From CAYSYN01 sp964447735 (lineage in GTDB: Bacteria; Patescibacteriota; Minisyncoccia; Minisyncoccales; GBS-2): 8,076 nt of DNA. The notes beneath the pieces were generated by a model, which saw nothing but the letters and a program-made list of their open reading frames with translations, was not told the DNA's origin and searched no databases. Below, piece after piece: positions 1-4,774 of this stretch; position 1 is the stretch's first letter; every line of letters begins with the position of its first letter. Position numbers and translations under genes: made by a program. The stretch lies in NCBI GenBank assembly GCA_964447735.1, contig CAYUTJ010000030.1, positions 1-8,076 on the forward strand, given 5' to 3'.

Positions 1-114
1 AGATGTCATCATCCAATAAAAGTCATAATGCCTTTTAAAAAGATTGGGGAGAATCAATATTACTCAGAAGAATGCAGAGATTGCGGAAAGATCTTTGCCA
101 TATTCAAAAAATAG
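1..114 (+). CDS. C-terminal fragment of a small zinc-ribbon-like protein (5' end outside window)
   Basis: Frame 1 is open from the window edge to a TAG stop at 112-114 and gives 37 residues, beginning RCHHPIKV and ending FAIFKK. Counting from the edge, it has Cys2, His3 and His4 and then Cys25-x2-Cys28-Gly (ECRDCGK). That spacing is typical of one half or more of a zinc ribbon, so the protein probably binds Zn2+. The rest of the gene lies to the left, and its length and role cannot be told. An internal ATG at 28 would drop the CHH cluster, so I do not take it as the start. Two things support a real gene: the metal-ligand pattern, and the hairpin with T-tracts on both strands that immediately follows the stop and separates it from the convergent gap gene. 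It is the only plus-strand gene seen. It could also be an unrelated short open frame. Confidence 0.55.
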   Translation, partial: RCHHPIKVIMPFKKIGENQYYSEECRDCGKIFAIFKK

Positions 115-140
115 GGGCCAAAGGACCCCCATTTTTAATT
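106..140. terminator. Putative bidirectional rho-independent terminator between convergent genes
   Basis: GGGGCC at 114-119 pairs with GG-a-CCCC at 123-129 around an AAA loop, with one bulged A at 125. On the plus strand it is followed by ATTTTTAATT (131-140). On the minus strand the stem is followed by TATTTTTTG. It overlaps the stop codon of the plus-strand fragment and lies about 30 nt past the gap stop codon, so it can serve both converging transcripts. The stem is short (6 bp) but it is the most GC-rich patch in this part of the window. Confidence 0.7.
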
Positions 141-159
141 AGAATTTCCAAAAACTAAA

Positions 160-1173
160 TTACAATTTCTTTCCCACAAACTCTGCAAACTCTGCCAATC
201 TGCAAGAGTAAGCCCATTCGTTGTCATACCAAGCTAAAACCTTAACTAAATTTCCGATCACTCTTGTTGAGAGAGCATCGATAATGGCTGAGAAAGAATT
301 TCCTTTATAATCTGAAGAGACCAAAGCCTGATCTTCGATTCCCAAAATTCCCTTCAATCTCTCTTCTTGAGAAGCTTTTTTGAAAGCATAATTTACTTCT
401 TCTGGTGTTGTTTCTTTCTCAACTTGGCATACTAAATCCACTATTGAAACAGTTGGAGTAGGAACCCTAATTGCCATTCCATCTAATTTTCCCTTCAATT
501 CAGGTAAAACGTTCCCGATCGCTTTTGCAGCTCCAGTTGTCGTAGGAATAATGTTCAAAGCTGCTGCTCTTGCTCTTCTTAAATCTCTATGGGGTAAATC
601 CAAGAGCCTTTGGTCGTTAGTATAAGAATGAACTGTGGTCATAAATCCTTTGATTATTCTAAAATTTTCATGTAAAACTTTAGCTACTGGAGCTAAACAA
701 TTTGTAGTACAAGAACCCATATCACAAATTTCCCACTTTGAGGGGTCGCATTTGTCTTCATTAACTCCTAAGACAAATTCTGGAATTTTTTCAGGGTTTT
801 TTGAGGGAGCAGAAATTATCACTTTTTTAGCTCCAGCTATCAAATGTTTTCTTGCTTTCTCATATTCTCTAAATCTTCCGGTGCATTCTAAAACAATATC
901 AACATCTAATTCCTTCCAAGGTAATTTTTCAGGGTCAGGTTCAGCTAAAATTCTAAATTCTTTTCCGTCAACGATAATTGAATTTTCAGTAGCCTTTACT
1001 GATTTTGAATAAATACCGTAAACTGAATCGTACTTTAAAAGATGGGCCAAAGTTTTTGGATTTGTGAGATCGTTAATAGCAACTAATTCCAAATCTGGAT
1101 GATGCTCGATAATTCTTCTAAAAACTGGTCTTCCTATTCTTCCAAAACCGTTAATTGCAATTTTAATTGCCAT
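160..1173 (-). CDS. gap: Type I glyceraldehyde-3-phosphate dehydrogenase
   Basis: This cytosolic glycolytic enzyme oxidises and phosphorylates glyceraldehyde 3-phosphate to 1,3-bisphosphoglycerate with NAD(P)+. The 337 aa match the usual family length, so it looks complete. The N-terminal Rossmann domain carries GFGRIGR (9-15) and NDLT (34-37). Asp35 matches the residue that favours NAD, and LDLPHRDLRRARAA (191-204) keeps the Leu-Pro pair of NAD-dependent enzymes. The catalytic segment is GSCTTNC with nucleophile Cys155, and His182 in TTVHSYTND is the general base. The C-terminal WYDNEW motif (315-320) is present. Two small departures are Gly in place of the usual Ala before SCTTNC, and NEWAYS rather than NEWGYS. 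The ATG at 1171-1173 gives the canonical N-terminus. It lies 23 nt after the glutaredoxin stop, with an AAAGG that is rather far upstream (about 20 nt), so it is probably the last gene of the redox operon. The family is certain; the NAD preference is inferred from the residues. Confidence 0.97.
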   Translation of the reverse strand: MAIKIAINGFGRIGRPVFRRIIEHHPDLELVAINDLTNPKTLAHLLKYDSVYGIYSKSVKATENSIIVDGKEFRILAEPDPEKLPWKELDVDIVLECTGRFREYEKARKHLIAGAKKVIISAPSKNPEKIPEFVLGVNEDKCDPSKWEICDMGSCTTNCLAPVAKVLHENFRIIKGFMTTVHSYTNDQRLLDLPHRDLRRARAAALNIIPTTTGAAKAIGNVLPELKGKLDGMAIRVPTPTVSIVDLVCQVEKETTPEEVNYAFKKASQEERLKGILGIEDQALVSSDYKGNSFSAIIDALSTRVIGNLVKVLAWYDNEWAYSCRLAEFAEFVGKKL

Positions 1174-1196
1174 AAAATCTTTTAATTTTTTGACCT

Positions 1197-1433
1197 TTAT
1201 TTTAATCCTAAAAGTTTTTCTATTTTCTCTTTATCAAAACCGACGACAATCTTCCCATCAATTTCAATCACAGGAACTCCCATTTGTCCTGATTTCTCAA
1301 TCATTTCTTGAGCTGCTTTTTGATCTTTTGAAACATCAATATCCTCAAATTCGATTCCCTTCTCTTTCAAAAATTCCTTTGCCATACGACAAAAAGGACA
1401 AATAGGAGTTGAATACACTTTAACTTTTGGCAT
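1197..1433 (-). CDS. Glutaredoxin-like protein, YruB type
   Basis: This small cytosolic thiol-disulfide oxidoreductase of the thioredoxin fold has 78 aa from the start chosen here. It begins MPKVKVYSTP, then has the redox motif CPFC (Cys12, Cys15). The cis-proline loop SGQMGVPVIEIDG and the following GFD are hallmarks of the YruB-like subfamily, which has one compact domain. I chose the ATG at 1431-1433 because it gives the standard beta-strand start and lies 1 nt after the TAG stop of the upstream gene (1435-1437). An earlier in-frame ATG at 1472 would add 13 residues with no family counterpart and overlap the upstream gene by 38 nt. There is no clear Shine-Dalgarno sequence, so translation is probably coupled to the upstream gene. 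A protein or metabolite-linked disulfide is the expected substrate, but it cannot be named. Lying between a thioredoxin-fold membrane protein and gap, it could keep cysteine enzymes such as GAPDH reduced; this is inference. Confidence 0.93.
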   Translation of the reverse strand: MPKVKVYSTPICPFCRMAKEFLKEKGIEFEDIDVSKDQKAAQEMIEKSGQMGVPVIEIDGKIVVGFDKEKIEKLLGLK

Positions 1434-1434
1434 A

Positions 1435-2388
1435 CTATTGACAAGATCCATTACTATTTGAAGACCCTTCACTTAATCCAAAACCAGGAGAGGTTGGGGT
1501 AGCAGAAAGTTGTTTTTCGCATTCTGAAGGAGGATTTGAAAAGGCATTACAAATTGCTTCTTTGACTTTTTCTGGAGATCTTTCAACCTGGACTAGAGCA
1601 TCATTGATAACAAGAGTCGGAGAACCTCTGACTCCGTATTTTTCGTTCAAATCTTTGTGAACATCAAAAGGAGGATAGCCTTGTTCTTTGAAGTTTTCTG
1701 AAATTTTAAATTCTTTATCTGTATTTTGAACGCAAGAAGAAAGCTTTCTTTCATCGATTTCAGCTTTTCTTAAACAATCCTCAGAGTTTCCATCTTTAAC
1801 AAAACAACTCAAATAAGCTAAGTATTTTTCTTTTTGTTCTTTTTCAATACAATATTGTCTTAAATTCTCTTCCATCTCTTTTCTACCGTGCATTATATAA
1901 TCTACGAAATAAATTCTAATGTTGGCTTTATCTTTTAACAATTGCCAAACGGGTAAAAGTGCCTTTTCCATTTGAAGTCCAAAGGGACAATAAGACATGA
2001 CAAAAAGCTTAACATCTGGTTTCTCTGTTTTTTTAACTTCTTGAGTTTGTTGTTGAGTTTTAGGAGTTTCAATTTTTTGGGTCAAATCGTAAGCCATCGG
2101 AAACAAAAATTTTCCATCTTTAGAAACAAAACTATCGTATTCTCTCTCCCCTATTTTTATATGAATTTTATATAATCCTGATTCTTCTTTCCAAGACATT
2201 AATTCTGCTTTTTGGCCTTGAGAAGCTAAAAGTTTGTTAATATAATCTATTGCTTTTTGGATTGTTTCGTTTGCACTTTTAGAAGTTGATCTTCTAGGAA
2301 AAATCATTGACAAAGTTCCTACCAAGCTTGAAACGACCAAAACCGTAAAAAATCCGATCAGAATTTTTTTAGTTAAATTTTCTCGCAT
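1435..2388 (-). CDS. Membrane-anchored DsbA/thioredoxin-fold protein with CPFG active-site variant
   Basis: This 317-aa protein probably acts outside the cytoplasmic membrane. Residues 8-30 form one hydrophobic anchor after a basic N-terminus. A small domain (about 42-104) follows, ending GEREYDSFVSKDGKFLFP, then a Lys/Gln/Thr linker (105-124). The thioredoxin-like domain starts at about 125 with VKLFVMSYCPFGLQMEK. Its active site is Cys134-Pro-Phe-Gly137, so the second cysteine of CxxC is replaced by glycine. The cis-Pro loop is GSPT (255-258). Additional cysteines lie at 180, 195, 205, 219, 280, 290 and 316. The first four of these sit in an inserted helical region, as in DsbA, and could provide a resolving thiol. 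The C-terminus is a Ser/Gly/Pro-rich tail ending GSCQ. The ATG at 2386-2388 overlaps the end of the upstream gene by 16 nt, with no strong ribosome-binding site. Its role is inferred as disulfide oxidation, isomerisation or reduction of exported proteins; the direction is not determinable. Confidence 0.85.
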   Translation of the reverse strand: MRENLTKKILIGFFTVLVVSSLVGTLSMIFPRRSTSKSANETIQKAIDYINKLLASQGQKAELMSWKEESGLYKIHIKIGEREYDSFVSKDGKFLFPMAYDLTQKIETPKTQQQTQEVKKTEKPDVKLFVMSYCPFGLQMEKALLPVWQLLKDKANIRIYFVDYIMHGRKEMEENLRQYCIEKEQKEKYLAYLSCFVKDGNSEDCLRKAEIDERKLSSCVQNTDKEFKISENFKEQGYPPFDVHKDLNEKYGVRGSPTLVINDALVQVERSPEKVKEAICNAFSNPPSECEKQLSATPTSPGFGLSEGSSNSNGSCQ

Positions 2389-2591
2389 TTTATTTTTTCG
2401 TTTAATTCTTTTATCAACCTTTCCTCGTCGATGTCATAAATTCTACAAACATCGCCGAGTTTCAAATTGTCAATTTCCATTTTAGCAAAAGGACAAGAAA
2501 GGCAGGGCAATCTGTATTTTTCTAAAATCTTTTCTGCCCCAGGAATCTTCAAGATTTCAGCCAAAGTAGTTTTGTTCGTGATCTTTTCCAT
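2373..2591 (-). CDS. DUF1858 domain protein
   Basis: This 72-aa protein consists almost wholly of one DUF1858 domain. ITNKTTLAEIL is followed by PGAEKILEKYRLPC, then CLSC (Cys30-x2-Cys33) with PFA after it, and a C-terminal helix pair ending DIDEERLIKELNEKI. That matches the family pattern of a helix, a conserved C-x-x-C-P and a closing 'GID..ELL.ELN' helix. Two more cysteines are at 49 and 69. DUF1858 occurs alone or attached to hybrid-cluster and other redox proteins; its biochemical role is not established, and the CxxC suggests thiol redox or metal binding. It appears to be the first gene of the operon. The ATG at 2589-2591 has no Shine-Dalgarno sequence upstream, and a promoter-like element lies so close that the transcript may be leaderless. 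The stop overlaps the next gene by 16 nt, which implies co-translation. Confidence 0.85.
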   Translation of the reverse strand: MEKITNKTTLAEILKIPGAEKILEKYRLPCLSCPFAKMEIDNLKLGDVCRIYDIDEERLIKELNEKIKCEKI

Positions 2592-2597
2592 AAATCT

Positions 2598-2626
2598 AAA
2601 TTAACTAAAATTTTTAGTTATTTCAA
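2598..2626 (-). promoter_or_regulatory. Putative promoter of the redox operon
   Basis: On the minus strand, TTGAAA (2626-2621; 5 of 6 to the -35 consensus) is followed after exactly 17 nt by TAATTT (2603-2598), a weak -10. The predicted start of transcription would fall at about 2591, at the ATG of the DUF1858 gene, which gives a leaderless message and fits the missing ribosome-binding site. In sequence this AT-rich such matches arise by chance, and the -10 is poor. Confidence 0.35.
2602..2620. repeat. 19-bp palindrome in the promoter region (possible operator)
   Basis: TAACTAAAA (2602-2610) and TTTTAGTTA (2612-2620) are perfect inverted repeats around one central base. The near-absent loop favours a dimeric protein-binding site over an RNA hairpin. 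It fills the spacer of the putative promoter and touches the -10, the geometry of a repressor operator or a MerR-like activator site. No regulator gene is in the window. Its low complexity means chance cannot be excluded. Confidence 0.4.
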
Positions 2627-2636
2627 GTTAATTTTT
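2609..2636 (+). repeat. Left copy of a 28-bp direct repeat abutting the assembly gap
   Basis: This 28-bp sequence begins AATTTTTAGTTATTTCAAGT and ends TTAATTTTT. It is identical to 2737-2764 and ends exactly at the first N. Either the two contigs truly overlap here or a repeat has collapsed. It includes the right arm of the palindrome and the putative -35. Confidence 0.9.
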
Positions 2637-2736
2637 NNNNNNNNNNNNNNNNNNNNNNNNNNNNNNNNNNNNNNNNNNNNNNNNNNNNNNNNNNNNNNNN
2701 NNNNNNNNNNNNNNNNNNNNNNNNNNNNNNNNNNNN
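2637..2736. other. Assembly gap of exactly 100 N
   Basis: One hundred N bases lie between two contig ends. A round 100 usually marks a gap of unknown size placed by a scaffolder. The same 28 bp ends one contig and begins the next, so the real distance may be zero, with the contigs overlapping, or may hide repeat copies. Confidence 0.97.
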
Positions 2737-2764
2737 AATTTTTAGTTATTTCAAGTTAATTTTT
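2737..2764 (+). repeat. Right copy of the 28-bp direct repeat abutting the assembly gap
   Basis: It is identical over all 28 bases to 2609-2636 and starts at the first base after the N run. The remaining intergenic sequence (2765-2857) is AT-rich. It holds an isolated AAAGGAG on the minus strand (2795-2789) with no usable start codon behind it, and no GC-rich terminator for the operon ending at 2858. Confidence 0.9.
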
Positions 2765-2857
2765 CAGTCCAACTTAAAAATTTTTTATCTCCTTTTTCAA
2801 TTTGTTTAGAAAAGTTATATAAACTAAATTAAATTTTGACTTTTCTTTTTCCATTTT

Positions 2858-4069
2858 TTATTCAAAATATCTTAAAGCTTCTGCAGGTTTTAAAGTTGCT
2901 GCTCTCTTTGCTGGAAAATAGCCTGAAATTAAACCTACAAAAAATGAAAAGAAAAAGCCAAACAAAACCAATCCTGGAGTAATCGAAGCTTTGAAATAAA
3001 AAATTGGATGGACTTGACCATAACTTTCAATAATCTTTGCAAAAATTATTCCTAAAAAAGTGCCTAAAATTCCCCCCAAAAATCCCATAATTGAAGCTTC
3101 AAAAAGAAAAATTAACAAAATTTCAAAATCTTTAGCTCCTACTGCTTTCATTAACCCAATTTCTCTTGTCCTTTCCCTGACTGAAGTAAACATTGTATTC
3201 ATGATTCCAATCCCTCCTACAACAATAGCAATCGAGGCGAAAGCAAAAACTATAACTTGAATAACAGTTAAAATGCTTCCTGCAATAGAACCTGCTTTCT
3301 CATTTGTTAAAACAGAATATTGAATTTCTTGTCCTTTTTTTCTTTTCTGGATTGTAGTTAAAGCTTTTTTTATTTTTTGGGCCATTCTTTCTGGATCCAG
3401 TCCTGATTTTATTTTCACCAATAAAAATTGAGCTCCTTCTCTCTGTCCAGTAATCCTTTTGTAAATTTTTTCATCCAAACCTATCATTGAATCATCTTGT
3501 TTTGAACCTATAGATTGCAAAATCCCTTTTACTACAAATTTTCTTCCTCCAATCTCGATTTTATCTCCAGGTTTTAAACCGGGAAAAATATCTTCTGGAA
3601 CCAATTTTCCTAGAATTACTTCTTCTTCTTTATAAATGTTTGGCCACTCCCCCTCTTTTAATTTCCAACCCATGTCAGTTTTAAAAAGTTCTTGAGCTTC
3701 TTTTCTGGGATAAGAAAAAAGCAAAACCATTTTTGCTTTACCCTTAAACCTTACAGTTTCTGCTTTATAGTTCATTGGCACTACCAGTTCTACTCCTTCA
3801 ACTTTTTTGACTTCATCTATTGCTTTTTGCTCAATTTGAGCTTTACCAAAGAATATCGTCATTATATCTGAAAGTTCTCCAGGAAAAACATAGAGAATCT
3901 CTTTTCCCATCATTCTTAACTCACGCATTACAGTTTCTTTTAAGCCCTCTCCCAAAGACAATAGAGTAATAATTAAAAAAACACCAATTAAAATACCCAA
4001 AACCGTCAGATAACTTCTCAATCTTCTTGCTCTCAAATTTTTAATTGCTAATTTTATATATTCTTTCAT
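2858..4069 (-). CDS. MacB/FtsX-type ABC transporter permease
   Basis: This is the membrane subunit of a MacB-like (type VII) ABC exporter, working with the ATPase encoded just upstream and probably with the HlyD-like adaptor. The 403 aa have the family plan: a basic N-terminus, TM1 at about 19-41 (LTVLGILIGV), an extracytoplasmic MacB_PCD domain at about 42-262, then three TM segments at about 265-290, 315-346 and 362-386. Between TM2 and TM3 is GGIGIMNTMF followed by SVRERTREIGLMKAVGA (296-312), the typical FtsX-domain coupling motif. It ends PAKRAATLKPAEALRYFE. I chose the ATG at 4067-4069 because it overlaps the ATPase stop as ATGA and is preceded by GGAG at 4076-4073. An in-frame GTG at 4078 would add three residues. 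Unlike E. coli MacB, the ATPase is a separate protein. Such systems act as mechanotransducers that export peptides, drugs or lipoproteins; the substrate is unknown. Confidence 0.93.
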   Translation of the reverse strand: MKEYIKLAIKNLRARRLRSYLTVLGILIGVFLIITLLSLGEGLKETVMRELRMMGKEILYVFPGELSDIMTIFFGKAQIEQKAIDEVKKVEGVELVVPMNYKAETVRFKGKAKMVLLFSYPRKEAQELFKTDMGWKLKEGEWPNIYKEEEVILGKLVPEDIFPGLKPGDKIEIGGRKFVVKGILQSIGSKQDDSMIGLDEKIYKRITGQREGAQFLLVKIKSGLDPERMAQKIKKALTTIQKRKKGQEIQYSVLTNEKAGSIAGSILTVIQVIVFAFASIAIVVGGIGIMNTMFTSVRERTREIGLMKAVGAKDFEILLIFLFEASIMGFLGGILGTFLGIIFAKIIESYGQVHPIFYFKASITPGLVLFGFFFSFFVGLISGYFPAKRAATLKPAEALRYFE

Positions 4070-4773
4070 TTTCTCCACAAAATTTCTTTTTCTGAAATCT
4101 CCCCCATTATTTTTCCATCTTTAATTTTTAAAATTTCTTCACTGTAAGAAGCAATCTGAGGGTCATGAGTAACAACTAAAATTGTTCTTTTTTGTTCTTT
4201 GTGTAATTTTTTTAAAATCTCCATAATTTTTTCTCCAGATTTTGAATCTAAATTTCCTGTAGGTTCATCTGCAATCACAATTTCAGGATCGTTAGCTAAA
4301 GCTCTGGCAATAGCTACTCTTTGTTGTTCTCCTCCTGATAACTCTTGTGGGCGGTGAGAGATTCTTTCTTTCAAACCAACTAATTCTAAAAGTTCCCTTG
4401 CTCTTTTTAACCTTTCTTTTTCTTTAACTCCTTGAAATATCATCGGTAAGGCAACGTTTTCTATTGCAGTTAAATTTGGCAAAAGATTGAATTGTTGGAA
4501 AATAAAGCCAATTTTCTTTCCCCTAATTCTTGACAATTCATCAGAGGAAAGTTTCTGAATATCCCTTCCATCTAAAAAAACTTTTCCTTTTGTTGGAAAA
4601 TCAAGACAACCTATAATATTCAAGAGAGTTGATTTACCAGAACCAGAAGGTCCGATAATTGATAAAAAAGTCCCTTTTTTAATTTCAAGCGAAATTCCTC
4701 TCAAAGCCCAAACTTCAACTTTGCCCAAACAATAAACTTTCCAAACATTTTCAAGTTTGATTACCGTCTCCAT
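4066..4773 (-). CDS. LolD/MacB-family ABC transporter ATP-binding protein
   Basis: This 235-aa cytoplasmic ATPase drives the MacB-like permease encoded next. All nucleotide-binding motifs are present: Walker A GPSGSGKS (41-48), the Q-loop FQQFNLLPNLTAIENV (92-107), signature LSGGEQQR (145-152), Walker B IVIADEPTGNLD (165-176) and the H-loop histidine (His203 in VVTHD). 'FNLLPNLTAIENVALP' together with 'ADEPTGNLDS' is characteristic of the LolD/MacB/FtsE branch. Its length is that of a stand-alone ATPase. The ATG at 4771-4773 comes 1 nt after the HlyD stop (TAA-A-ATG) with no Shine-Dalgarno sequence, so it is probably translated by coupling. Its own TGA stop overlaps the ATG of the permease. 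It looks intact and active. Confidence 0.96.
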   Translation of the reverse strand: METVIKLENVWKVYCLGKVEVWALRGISLEIKKGTFLSIIGPSGSGKSTLLNIIGCLDFPTKGKVFLDGRDIQKLSSDELSRIRGKKIGFIFQQFNLLPNLTAIENVALPMIFQGVKEKERLKRARELLELVGLKERISHRPQELSGGEQQRVAIARALANDPEIVIADEPTGNLDSKSGEKIMEILKKLHKEQKRTILVVTHDPQIASYSEEILKIKDGKIMGEISEKEILWRK

Positions 4774-4774
4774 T

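Noticed and set aside
635..1012. Plus-strand open frame of 125 aa opposite gap
   Set aside because: It lies wholly antisense to an unmistakable GAPDH gene and shows no family features; it is a shadow frame.
1190..1405. Plus-strand open frame of 71 aa opposite the glutaredoxin gene
   Set aside because: It is antisense to the glutaredoxin and made of AT-rich low-complexity residues with no motif.
1972..2175. Plus-strand open frame of 67 aa, hydrophobic and Phe-rich
   Set aside because: The Phe/Leu/Ser content is what Lys/Glu codons give when read in reverse; it is antisense to the CPFG protein gene.
2609..2764. CRISPR array hidden at the gap
   Set aside because: Only two copies are seen, each directly against the N run with no visible spacer. 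The repeat is low-complexity AT sequence and there are no cas genes nearby; contig overlap is the simpler reading.
2811..2826. Archaeal-type TATA box (TTTATATAA on the minus strand)
   Set aside because: A single AT-rich match is expected by chance here. The type I GAPDH and the Shine-Dalgarno/operon features fit a bacterium, and no gene start lies at the right distance.
3060..3260. Plus-strand open frame of 66 aa opposite the MacB-like permease
   Set aside because: It is antisense to conserved FtsX-domain coding sequence and has no independent support.
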